Source of the DNA: Gottfriedia sp049568075
Lineage (GTDB): Bacteria > Bacillota > Bacilli > Bacillales > Bacillaceae_G
Direction: 5' to 3' (one strand)
DNA length: 64,000 nucleotides
NCBI GenBank assembly: GCA_049568075.1
Contig: CP144911.1
The notes beneath the pieces were generated by a model. That model was not told the DNA's origin. It made no database searches and saw only the letters and a program-made list of their open reading frames with translations. Positions 16,454 through 24,923 of this stretch are shown here, one piece after another. The translations under genes were made by a program, and so were the position numbers. Each line of letters begins with the position of its first letter. The stretch's first letter is position 1.

Positions 16454-16468
16454 AATTTTCTAAAAACT
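16454..16468 (+). promoter_or_regulatory. CodY box upstream of ilvE
   Basis: AATTTTCTAAAAACT matches the CodY consensus AATTTTCWGAAAATT at 13 of 15 positions. It lies about 70 bp before ilvE, where repression by CodY under high branched-chain amino acid or GTP levels would be expected. Confidence 0.6.
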
Positions 16469-16535
16469 TGTTGATTTATTTAGTAGATTGGAATAAAGTA
16501 AGTACAAATATTTTAACTCTTGAGGAGGATTAACC

Positions 16536-17426
16536 GTGACAGAGCAACAGATTTTTTTAAATGGTGAATTCGTTCAAAAACAAGATGCTAAAGTTTCTGT
16601 ATATGATCATGGATATCTATATGGAGATGGAGTGTTCGAAGGGATTCGCGTATATGATGGCAATGTATTTCGCTTAAAAGAACATCTCATTCGATTATAT
16701 GAATCAGCAAAATCAATTTTATTAACGATTCCTTATTCTTTAGAAGAGTTAACACAAATTGTTGTTGATACAATAAATCGAAATAATTTACATAGTGGTT
16801 ATATTCGACTCGTCGTTTCAAGAGGTGAAGGGAATCTTGGATTAGATCCAACATCTTGTCCAAGAGCAAATGTAGTTGTCATAGCTGAACAACTAGCACT
16901 GTTTCCACAAGAACTATACGAAAATGGTATGGAAATTGTAACAGTAGCAACAAGAAGAAATCGAAGTGATGTATTAAATCCACAAATTAAATCTTTAAAT
17001 TACTTAAATAACATATTAGTAAAAATTGAAGCGAAACTAGCTGGTGTTCAAGAAGCATTAATGCTAAACGATCAAGGCTTTGTAGCTGAAGGTTCAGGAG
17101 ATAATGTCTTTTTAGTAAAAGGGAATAAGTTAATTACTCCACCAAGTTCAGCAGGTGCATTAGAAGGAATTACTCGAAATGCAATTATGGAATTAGGTGA
17201 CACATTAGGTTACGAAGTTGTGGAAAAATTGTTCACTAGACATGATGTTTATATTGCCGATGAGGTTTTCTTAACAGGAACAGCAGCTGAAGTAATTGGC
17301 GTATCTAAGGTAGATGGACGAGTGATTGGTGATGGAAAACCAGGACCAAATACACAAAGATTATTAAAAGCATTTCGTCAATTAGTAGTTGAAGATGGAG
17401 AAAAAATTTACGTAAAACAAGGGTGA
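16536..17426 (+). CDS. ilvE: Branched-chain amino acid aminotransferase
   Basis: 296 residues, fold-type IV PLP enzyme that makes Val, Leu and Ile from their keto acids. The N-terminal YLYGDGVFEGIRVYDG block, the PLP-lysine region NPQIKSLNYLNN (Lys near residue 154) and the EGSGDNVF and GITRNAIMEL blocks are all present. The GTG start has an excellent TGAGGAGG site. It is the first gene of the branched-chain block and ilvD follows six bases later. A CodY box lies upstream. Confidence 0.93.
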   Translation: MTEQQIFLNGEFVQKQDAKVSVYDHGYLYGDGVFEGIRVYDGNVFRLKEHLIRLYESAKSILLTIPYSLEELTQIVVDTINRNNLHSGYIRLVVSRGEGNLGLDPTSCPRANVVVIAEQLALFPQELYENGMEIVTVATRRNRSDVLNPQIKSLNYLNNILVKIEAKLAGVQEALMLNDQGFVAEGSGDNVFLVKGNKLITPPSSAGALEGITRNAIMELGDTLGYEVVEKLFTRHDVYIADEVFLTGTAAEVIGVSKVDGRVIGDGKPGPNTQRLLKAFRQLVVEDGEKIYVKQG

Positions 17427-17432
17427 TAAATT

Positions 17433-19100
17433 GTGCGAAGTGACATGATCAAAAAAGGAATCGACCGTGCGCCGCATCGTAGCTTATTATTAGCGGCAGG
17501 TGTAAAAGAGGAAGATTTTAATAAACCATTTATAGCGATTTGTAATTCATATATTGATATTGTTCCAGGTCATATTCATTTAAGGGAAATGGCTGATGTT
17601 GTAAAACAAGCGATTCGCGATGCTGGCGGAGTTCCATTTGAGTTTAATACGATTGGTGTCGATGATGGAATCGCAATGGGGCATATCGGAATGAGGTATT
17701 CTTTGCCAAGTAGGGAAATCATTGCCGATGCAGCCGAAACAGTCATTAATGCTCATTGGTTTGATGGAGTATTTTATATGCCAAACTGCGATAAAATCAC
17801 ACCTGGAATGCTAATGGCAGCTGTCCGTACAAATGTACCAGCAGTTTTTGTATCAGGTGGACCAATGGCAGGTGGGCTATCTAAAGATGGAAAGGCTCTA
17901 TCTCTTGCTTCAGTATTTGAAGGTGTAGGTGCTTTTAAATCAGGAAAAATGAGTGTAGAAGAATTACTCGATATTGAAAAGTCAGCATGTCCTACATGTG
18001 GATCATGTTCAGGAATGTTCACAGCAAATTCAATGAATTGCATTATGGAGATGCTTGGTGTAGCACTACCATATAACGGAACAATACTTGCAACTAGTAA
18101 AGACAGACATCAATTAATCCGTGATGCAGCTTATCATCTAATGGATTGCATTGAAAATGATATTAAACCAAGAGATATTATTACAAAAGAAGCAATTGAT
18201 GATGCGTTTGCACTAGATATGGCAATGGGTGGATCGACAAATACTGTTTTACACTTAATGGCCATCGCAAATGAAGCTGGAGTTGAATACGATTTAAAGG
18301 ATATAAATGACGTAGCTAGAAGAGTACCTTATTTATCTAAAATTAGTCCCGCTTCTCACTATTCAATGCATGATGTTCATTTAGCAGGTGGTGTGCCAGC
18401 AATTATTAAAGAACTTACAACCATTCCTGGAGCAATCAATAGTGACCGCATTACAATTACCGGAAAAACTTTATTCGAGAATGTGCAAGAAGCTACAATC
18501 ACCGATAGTGAAGTGATTCGTAAAAAAGAAAATCCTTACTCACAAACAGGCGGATTATCGATCTTACATGGGAATCTAGCCCCAGACGGAGCAGTTATTA
18601 AAGTAGGTGGTGTTGACCCTTCAATCCAAACATTTATTGGTGAAGCAATTTGTTTTGACTCACACGATGAAGCTGTTGAAGCGATTGACAAAGGTCTCGT
18701 TAAAGAGGGGCATGTCGTTGTCATTCGATATGAGGGTCCAAAAGGTGGACCAGGAATGCCTGAAATGCTTGCACCAACTTCATCAATTGTTGGAAGAGGT
18801 TTAGGAACAAAAGTTGCGTTAATTACAGATGGTCGTTTTTCAGGTGCTACTAGAGGAATTGCAATCGGTCATATTTCTCCAGAAGCGGCTGAAGGTGGAC
18901 CAATTGCATATATTGAAGACGGCGATGAAATCATAATCGATCTTTTATCAAGAAGTATTACATTATCAATTTCAAACGAAACATTAGAATCTCGTAAAAC
19001 ATCATATAAATTACATGAACCAAAAGTTAAAACGGGTTATTTAGCAAGATATGCAAAGTTAGTGACTTCTGCTAATACAGGCGGAATATTAAAAATATGA
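17433..19100 (+). CDS. ilvD: Dihydroxy-acid dehydratase
   Basis: 555 residues. It dehydrates dihydroxyvalerate and dihydroxymethylvalerate to the keto acids of Val and Ile. The iron-sulfur cysteines are visible in MPNCDKITPGM and CPTCGSCSGMFTANSMNC, and AMGGSTNTVLH and GGLSILHGNLAPDG are family blocks. The GTG start, with AAGGGTGAT just upstream, overlaps the end region of ilvE. The T-box leader of the next operon begins right after its stop. Confidence 0.95.
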   Translation: MRSDMIKKGIDRAPHRSLLLAAGVKEEDFNKPFIAICNSYIDIVPGHIHLREMADVVKQAIRDAGGVPFEFNTIGVDDGIAMGHIGMRYSLPSREIIADAAETVINAHWFDGVFYMPNCDKITPGMLMAAVRTNVPAVFVSGGPMAGGLSKDGKALSLASVFEGVGAFKSGKMSVEELLDIEKSACPTCGSCSGMFTANSMNCIMEMLGVALPYNGTILATSKDRHQLIRDAAYHLMDCIENDIKPRDIITKEAIDDAFALDMAMGGSTNTVLHLMAIANEAGVEYDLKDINDVARRVPYLSKISPASHYSMHDVHLAGGVPAIIKELTTIPGAINSDRITITGKTLFENVQEATITDSEVIRKKENPYSQTGGLSILHGNLAPDGAVIKVGGVDPSIQTFIGEAICFDSHDEAVEAIDKGLVKEGHVVVIRYEGPKGGPGMPEMLAPTSSIVGRGLGTKVALITDGRFSGATRGIAIGHISPEAAEGGPIAYIEDGDEIIIDLLSRSITLSISNETLESRKTSYKLHEPKVKTGYLARYAKLVTSANTGGILKI

Positions 19101-19104
19101 AAAA

Positions 19105-19378
19105 GCAATGAAAGAGAAAAGTAGTTATGAAAAGGTTCTTCAGAGAGTCGGTGGGTGGTGTGAACCGATGACCTTGATTAATGAAACTCACTCTTGAGTG
19201 TCAAGCTGAATTCATTTGTAAGGTAAGCTTGAACGTTGGCCACGTTATCGCTAGATTTTGGTTAGCCAAAATCCCAAAGTTAGGTTATTAACCTAAGAAG
19301 AAGGGTGGTACCGCGAAAAGTCTTTCGCCCCTTCAGCATCTGCTGAAGTGTGGAGTTATGGCTTTTTTTATTGCGAAT
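19105..19378 (+). ncRNA. T-box leader with attenuator, probably leucine-specific
   Basis: The conserved T-box AGGGTGGTACCGCG is at 19302-19315. Upstream, 19141-19170 resembles the distal stem I (AGAGAG, then GGTGTGAACCGATGACC), and a stem III hairpin TTAGGTT/AACCTAA is at about 19281-19297. Downstream, AAAGTC and GGCTTT arms plus an inner TTCAGC/GCTGAA hairpin end in a T-run near 19372, forming the terminator. CTC at 19187-19189, after GAAA, is the best specifier candidate, which would read tRNA-Leu, as in the ilv-leu leader of Bacillus subtilis. The T-box call is firm and the specifier is inferred. Confidence 0.9.
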
Positions 19379-19419
19379 AAATGGGTAAATTTTATCCAAA
19401 AATGGAGGGAAATGTAGAA

Positions 19420-21123
19420 ATGAGTCATCATTCGATAAGAACTCTGTCAAAAGAATTGTCAGGTGCAAATTTACTAATTGATGCTTTGAAAAATGAAAAT
19501 GTTGAAATGATTTTTGGTTACCCTGGAGGGGCAGTATTACCATTATATGATGCACTTTATGATGCTGATATTCCTCACATTCTAGCAAGACATGAACAAG
19601 GGGCCATCCACGCTGCAGAAGGATATGCACGAGTGACTGGTCGACCAGGGGTTGTAATCGCAACAAGTGGTCCAGGGGCAACAAATGTAGTGACTGGTTT
19701 AGCAGATGCGATGATGGATTCATTACCATTAGTTGTTTTTACTGGTCAGGTTGCAACAAATGTTATCGGAACAGATGCCTTCCAAGAAGCAGATGTGATC
19801 GGAATTACAATGCCAGTTACAAAACATAACTACCAAGTGCGTAATGTAGAAGATGTCCCACAAATCGTTAAAGAAGCATTCCATATTGCTTCAACAGGCC
19901 GTCCAGGTCCAGTTGTCATCGATCTACCAAAAAACATGATGGTTGAAAAAGGAGTGAAAAAGGACGAAGTAGAAATACAATTACCAGGTTATCAACCGAC
20001 TTATGAACCAAATTATCTTCAAATTACAAAGTTAATAGGAGCAATTGAAAAAGCTAAAAAGCCAGTCGTATTAGCTGGAGCAGGAATATTACATGCAAAA
20101 GCAGCTGATGAGTTTACTGAATTTATAAAAAAGTTCAATATCCCAGTTGTTAATACGCTTTTAGGACTAGGTGGATTTCCAGCAAATGAGGAATTATTCC
20201 TAGGAATGGGGGGCATGCACGGAACCTATACAGCCAATATGGCAATGTATGAAAGTGATTTGCTTATTAACATCGGAGCAAGATTTGATGATAGGTTAAC
20301 GGGTAATTTAGCACATTTTGCTAAAAATGCGATTGTAGCACATATCGATATAGATCCTGCAGAAATAAACAAAGTTATTCCGACAAATATTCCAATCGTT
20401 GGATGTGCTAAGGAAGTTCTGAAAGTTCTATTAAAACAAAAAGTAGATAAACAAAATCATGGTGAATGGTTAGAGCTTCTTAAAAGTCGTAAAGAGGCCT
20501 TTCCTTTACAGTATGAACCGAGTAGGGAAGTCATTAAACCACAAACTGTTTTAACTTTACTTCATTCGATTACAAATGGGATAGCGACGATTTCCACGGA
20601 TGTAGGTCAACATCAAATGTGGGCAGCTCAGTATTATCCTTTTGACAAACCACATAAATGGATCACTTCAGGTGGACTCGGAACGATGGGTTTTGGTTTA
20701 CCAGCTGCAATCGGAGCACAATTTGCAAAGCCTGATGAATTAGTTGTAGCGATTGTAGGAGATGCCGGATTCCAAATGACATTGCAAGAATTGAGCATGA
20801 TCAAGGAACATAATTTACAAGTTAAAATTTTAATTTTAAATAATGCAGCTTTAGGAATGGTAAGACAGTGGCAATCAGCTTTTTATAATGACCGCTTCTC
20901 TAGTTCTCTATTAGACTGCCAACCTAGTTTCACAAAACTTGCTGAAGCTTACGGTATAAAAGGGATGACAATTTCAGATCCAAATTTAGTTGAAAGTCAG
21001 TTAAGAGAAGCAATTGAATTTGATGGACCAGTTTTAATTGATTGTCGAGTTCATCAAGCTGAAATCGTTACACCAATGGTTCCACCTGGTAAAGGAATTC
21101 ATGAAATGGAAGGGGTGAAATAA
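19420..21123 (+). CDS. ilvB: Acetolactate synthase large subunit
   Basis: 567 residues, ThDP-dependent. It condenses pyruvate with pyruvate or 2-ketobutyrate in the first common step of Val/Leu/Ile synthesis. The substrate end has FGYPGGAVLPLYD and the catalytic Glu in RHEQGAIHAAEG; the ThDP motif is GDAGFQMTLQEL followed by NNAALGMVRQWQ. The frame opens at ATG 19381, but GGAGGG at 19404-19409 points to ATG 19420. It is the first gene after the T-box terminator, and its stop overlaps the start of ilvN by one base. Confidence 0.94.
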   Translation: MSHHSIRTLSKELSGANLLIDALKNENVEMIFGYPGGAVLPLYDALYDADIPHILARHEQGAIHAAEGYARVTGRPGVVIATSGPGATNVVTGLADAMMDSLPLVVFTGQVATNVIGTDAFQEADVIGITMPVTKHNYQVRNVEDVPQIVKEAFHIASTGRPGPVVIDLPKNMMVEKGVKKDEVEIQLPGYQPTYEPNYLQITKLIGAIEKAKKPVVLAGAGILHAKAADEFTEFIKKFNIPVVNTLLGLGGFPANEELFLGMGGMHGTYTANMAMYESDLLINIGARFDDRLTGNLAHFAKNAIVAHIDIDPAEINKVIPTNIPIVGCAKEVLKVLLKQKVDKQNHGEWLELLKSRKEAFPLQYEPSREVIKPQTVLTLLHSITNGIATISTDVGQHQMWAAQYYPFDKPHKWITSGGLGTMGFGLPAAIGAQFAKPDELVVAIVGDAGFQMTLQELSMIKEHNLQVKILILNNAALGMVRQWQSAFYNDRFSSSLLDCQPSFTKLAEAYGIKGMTISDPNLVESQLREAIEFDGPVLIDCRVHQAEIVTPMVPPGKGIHEMEGVK

Positions 21124-21638
21124 TGAAACGGGTCATTACATCAACTGTGTTAAATAACAGTGGCGTACTTAACCGAATTACAGGAGTGATCTCCAGAAGA
21201 CGTTTTAATATTGAAAGTATTTCTGTAGGACATACTGAACTAGATCATATTTCAAGAATTACGTTTGTCGTACATGTAGAGGATTTACAACAGGTCGAAC
21301 AATTGATTAAACAGCTTCACAAGCAAATTGATGTGATAAAAGTAGCAGATATAACAGAAGAATCAGTTATTGCTAGAGAACTAGCCTTAATAAAGGTTAG
21401 TACAAATGCAGCTACAAGAAATGAAATTTATAGTCTAATTGAACCATTTAGAGCCTCGGTTATTGATGTAAGCCGTGATCAGATTGTCGTTCAAGTAACT
21501 GGTACTTCTGATAAGGTAGAGGCTTTGATTGAATTATTAAGACCTTTCGAACTAAAAGAAATAGCTCGAACAGGTGTAACCGCATTTACTAGATCTGCTA
21601 AACATAAGGAGCATGCTCAAAAGCTACTCTCTTATTAA
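21123..21638 (+). CDS. ilvN: Acetolactate synthase small (regulatory) subunit
   Basis: 171 residues. The N-terminal ACT domain (residues about 3-75) has VLNNSGVLNRITGVISRRRFNIESISVG, which binds valine for feedback inhibition, followed by the ALS_ss_C domain with RDQIVVQVTG and GVTAFTR. The ATG overlaps the TAA of ilvB, so translation is probably coupled and subunits are made in balance. Called ilvH in Bacillus subtilis. Confidence 0.93.
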   Translation: MKRVITSTVLNNSGVLNRITGVISRRRFNIESISVGHTELDHISRITFVVHVEDLQQVEQLIKQLHKQIDVIKVADITEESVIARELALIKVSTNAATRNEIYSLIEPFRASVIDVSRDQIVVQVTGTSDKVEALIELLRPFELKEIARTGVTAFTRSAKHKEHAQKLLSY

Positions 21639-21678
21639 ATAAAAATATAAAACATAAAAAAATTGGAGGAATTTGAAA

Positions 21679-22689
21679 ATGGCTAAAGTATATTATGGTA
21701 CAGACGTGAAGGAAAATGTATTAGTAGGAAAAACGATTGCAGTAATTGGTTATGGATCACAAGGTCACGCACATGCTTTAAATTTACATGATAATGGTCA
21801 TAAAGTAGTAGTTGGTTGTCGCCCTGGTAAATCATGGGACGCTGCAGCAAATGACGGATTACATGTAACTACAGTTGCAGAGGCTTCAAAGGCAGCAGAC
21901 GTAGTAATGATTCTATTACCTGATGAGCATCAACCAACTGTTTATAAAAATGAAATTGAACCGTATCTTGAAAATGGAAATGCGCTTGCGTTTGCACACG
22001 GATTCAATGTTCACTTTGATCAAATTGTTCCTCCTGCAAATGTTGATGTATTTTTAGTAGCTCCAAAAGGTCCAGGACATCTAGTTCGACGTACTTTTGT
22101 CGATGGAGCAGCGGTACCAGCATTATTCGCTGTTTACCAAGATGTAACAGGTGAAGCAAAAAATGTAGCACTTTCTTACGCTGAAGGAATTGGTTCTACT
22201 AGAGCAGGTGTTCTTGAAACTACATTTAAAGAGGAAACTGAAACAGATCTATTCGGAGAACAAGCGGTACTATGTGGTGGTGTAACTTCTTTAGTAAAAT
22301 CAGGATTTGAAACATTAGTAGAAGCAGGTTATCAGCCAGAAGTAGCATACTTTGAATGTTTACATGAGTTGAAGCTAATCGTTGATTTAATGTACGAAGG
22401 CGGAATGAGCTATATGAGATACTCAATCTCTGATACTGCACAATGGGGGGATTTCGTATCTGGTCCTAGAGTAGTAGCGAATGAGTCAAAATTAGCGATG
22501 AAAGATATTTTAGCAGAAATTCAAGATGGTACGTTTGCTAAAGGCTGGATTAACGAAAATAAAAATGGTCGTCCAGTATTCAATGAAATTAATGAAAGTG
22601 AAAAACAACATCAGCTTGAAGAGGTTGGAGAAAAACTTCGTGCAATGATGCCATTTATCCAAAGAAAAGAAAAGGTCGAGGTGAAATAA
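21679..22689 (+). CDS. ilvC: Ketol-acid reductoisomerase (NADP+)
   Basis: 336 residues, class I KARI. The N-terminal Rossmann domain has GYGSQGHAHALNLHDNGH with Arg and Ser downstream (GCRPGKSW) that favour NADPH. The C-terminal knotted domain holds metal ligands in ETETDLFGEQAVLCGG and the conserved ECLHELKLIVDLMYEGG. GGAGGA at 21665-21670 directs the start to ATG 21679 rather than the TTG at 21673. leuA begins three bases after the stop. Confidence 0.95.
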   Translation: MAKVYYGTDVKENVLVGKTIAVIGYGSQGHAHALNLHDNGHKVVVGCRPGKSWDAAANDGLHVTTVAEASKAADVVMILLPDEHQPTVYKNEIEPYLENGNALAFAHGFNVHFDQIVPPANVDVFLVAPKGPGHLVRRTFVDGAAVPALFAVYQDVTGEAKNVALSYAEGIGSTRAGVLETTFKEETETDLFGEQAVLCGGVTSLVKSGFETLVEAGYQPEVAYFECLHELKLIVDLMYEGGMSYMRYSISDTAQWGDFVSGPRVVANESKLAMKDILAEIQDGTFAKGWINENKNGRPVFNEINESEKQHQLEEVGEKLRAMMPFIQRKEKVEVK

Positions 22690-22692
22690 AAA

Positions 22693-23859
22693 ATGAGTAA
22701 AATTCAGTTTCTTGATACAACATTACGTGATGGCGAACAATCTCCTGGGGTTAATTTAAATCGATTTGAAAAGCTTGAAATTGCAAGACAACTAGAAGCT
22801 TTAGGTGTTGATATCATTGAGGCTGGTTTTGCCGCTTCCTCAGAAGGTGATTTTTTAGGAGTTCAAGAGATTGCGAGACAGATTCGTTTTGTCTCCGTCT
22901 CAAGCCTTTCTCGAGCAAAAGATTCAGATATTAAAACAGCATGGGATGCGTTAAAACATGCTGCTGAACCGAGACTTCATATATTTCTAGCAACGAGTGA
23001 CATTCATATGAAATATAAATTAAACATGACGAGATTAGAAGTTTTGGAAACTGCTAAACATTGTGTGCAGCTTGCAAAATCCTTTTTTCCAAAAGTCCAA
23101 ATTTCAGCTGAAGATGCCTGTCGTACTGATCGAGCATTTCTTGCCGAATTCGCAGAGACTGCAATTAGAGCAGGGGCAGATGTGATTAATATTCCAGATA
23201 CTGTCGGTTACACGAGTCCTTCAGAATATTACGATCTATTTAAATACTTACAAGAAAATGTACCGTCCTATCATAAAGCTATTTTTTCTTGTCACTGTCA
23301 TGATGACCTAGGAATGGCAGTAGCGAATTCTTTAGCTGCTATACAGGCTGGCGCAACCCAAGTTGAATGCACCGTAAATGGAATTGGGGAAAGAGCAGGA
23401 AATGCAGCACTAGAAGAAATAGCCGTTGCACTACATATTAGAGAAGATGTTTACCGGAAAAATAGTAATTTACGATTACAAGAAATTACGAAGACAAGTG
23501 AACTTGTTAGTCGTCTTACAGGTATGGTTGTCCAGAAGAATAAAGCAATTGTTGGTACAAATGCATTTGCTCATGAATCAGGTATTCACCAAGATGGCGT
23601 ACTAAAAGAGCCAACAACATATGAAATTATACCCCCATCATTAATTGGGCTTTCTACAAATTCATTAGTATTAGGGAAACATTCAGGGCGTCATGCTTTT
23701 ACTGATCGATTAAAAGAACTTGGATTCAACTTTTCAACAGAAATTATAAACGAAGCGTTTATTCAATTTAAAGCTTTGACAGATTCGAAAAAAGAAATTA
23801 CAGATGCAGATTTATTAAACATTATTAGTAAATGGAGCAAAAAGGAGATTCTAAAATGA
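22693..23859 (+). CDS. leuA: 2-isopropylmalate synthase, short form without the regulatory domain
   Basis: 388 residues. The HMGL-like TIM barrel is complete: TLRDGEQSPGVN at the N-terminus, metal ligands in SCHCHDDLGMAVANS (about residue 200) and the catalytic NGIGERAGNAALEE block, plus the subdomain with GTNAFAHESGIHQDG and VLGKHSGRHAF. Usual Bacillus LeuA proteins are about 510-520 residues and carry a C-terminal LeuA dimer domain that binds leucine. Here the chain ends right after the subdomain (ITDADLLNIIS) and the stop overlaps leuB in an ATGA, with no remnant of the lost domain. Leucine feedback inhibition is therefore probably absent. Confidence 0.9.
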   Translation: MSKIQFLDTTLRDGEQSPGVNLNRFEKLEIARQLEALGVDIIEAGFAASSEGDFLGVQEIARQIRFVSVSSLSRAKDSDIKTAWDALKHAAEPRLHIFLATSDIHMKYKLNMTRLEVLETAKHCVQLAKSFFPKVQISAEDACRTDRAFLAEFAETAIRAGADVINIPDTVGYTSPSEYYDLFKYLQENVPSYHKAIFSCHCHDDLGMAVANSLAAIQAGATQVECTVNGIGERAGNAALEEIAVALHIREDVYRKNSNLRLQEITKTSELVSRLTGMVVQKNKAIVGTNAFAHESGIHQDGVLKEPTTYEIIPPSLIGLSTNSLVLGKHSGRHAFTDRLKELGFNFSTEIINEAFIQFKALTDSKKEITDADLLNIISKWSKKEILK

Positions 23860-24923
23860 AATTAAACATCGCATGTCTTCCAGGAGACGGAATCGGACCT
23901 GAAATTATGAGTTCAGCAGTAAAGGTTTTAGAACAGATTGCACAATCTTATCAACATGACTTTACTTTTTCCACAAATTTATTCGGCGGTCACGCGATCG
24001 ATGAAACAGGCACTTCATTACCGAAAGAAACATTAGATAATTGTTTAAATTCGGATGCCGTATTACTGGCGGCAGTAGGTGGACCAAAATGGGATCAAGG
24101 TGTTGAACGACCAGAAAGTGGCTTATTAAGGTTAAGAAAATCACTTAATTTATACGCAAACATTCGACCAGTCGATGTTTATGATGAACTTGTGAATCAT
24201 TCTCCTTTAAAATCTGAACAAGTAAAAAATGTAAGCTTTGTTGTCGTTCGAGAATTAACAGGTGGAATTTATTTTTCTGAACCTCGTTTCCATAATGAAA
24301 ATGAAGCAACCGATACACTTTCCTATACTAGAGAAGAAATTGAACGAATTGTAAAGTATGGATTTGAGCTAGCAAAAACTAGAAAAGGAAAACTTACATC
24401 AGTTGATAAAGCAAATGTATTAGAATCTAGTAAACTTTGGCGGAAAATTGTAAATGAATTAAGTTCAAACTATCCAGAAGTAGAAGTTGAACATATTCTT
24501 GTTGATGCAGCTGCGATGGAGTTAATTCGAAACCCACGAAGGTTTGATGTAATCGTTACTGAAAATTTATTTGGGGATATTTTAAGCGATGAAGCTTCGA
24601 TGATTACTGGTTCATTAGGCATGCTACCTTCTGCAAGTAGATCTGGAAAGGGTCCTTCATTATATGAGCCAATTCACGGTTCAGCGCCAGACATCGCTGG
24701 ACAAAATAAGGCAAACCCTATTGCAATATTAAGGTCTGTTGCAATGATGCTTCGGGATTTTAACTTAGTTGATGAAGCAAACTCGATTGAAAATGCGATT
24801 GTTAATTCAATAAATAATGGCTATTTAACTGGTGACCTAGGTGGAAAAAGTTCAACGATTGAATTTACAGAACAAGTAGTAAAGGAATTACAATTTCAAA
24901 CAGTTGGAGGGAGTATTCGATGA
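23856..24923 (+). CDS. leuB: 3-isopropylmalate dehydrogenase
   Basis: 355 residues. It oxidatively decarboxylates 3-isopropylmalate. GDGIGPEIM opens the protein, and the substrate block LRLRKSLNLYANIRPV, the metal-binding TENLFGDILSDEASMITGSLG and the NAD block HGSAPDIAGQNKANP are all present. The true start is ATG 23856 with AAGGAG upstream, overlapping the leuA stop by four bases; an in-frame ATG at 23832 has no such site. Confidence 0.94.
   Translation: MKLNIACLPGDGIGPEIMSSAVKVLEQIAQSYQHDFTFSTNLFGGHAIDETGTSLPKETLDNCLNSDAVLLAAVGGPKWDQGVERPESGLLRLRKSLNLYANIRPVDVYDELVNHSPLKSEQVKNVSFVVVRELTGGIYFSEPRFHNENEATDTLSYTREEIERIVKYGFELAKTRKGKLTSVDKANVLESSKLWRKIVNELSSNYPEVEVEHILVDAAAMELIRNPRRFDVIVTENLFGDILSDEASMITGSLGMLPSASRSGKGPSLYEPIHGSAPDIAGQNKANPIAILRSVAMMLRDFNLVDEANSIENAIVNSINNGYLTGDLGGKSSTIEFTEQVVKELQFQTVGGSIR

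Noticed and set aside
19280..19729. 149-codon minus-strand frame over the T-box and ilvB start
   Set aside because: It overlaps the conserved leader and ilvB. The His- and Leu-rich translation is typical of a shadow frame.
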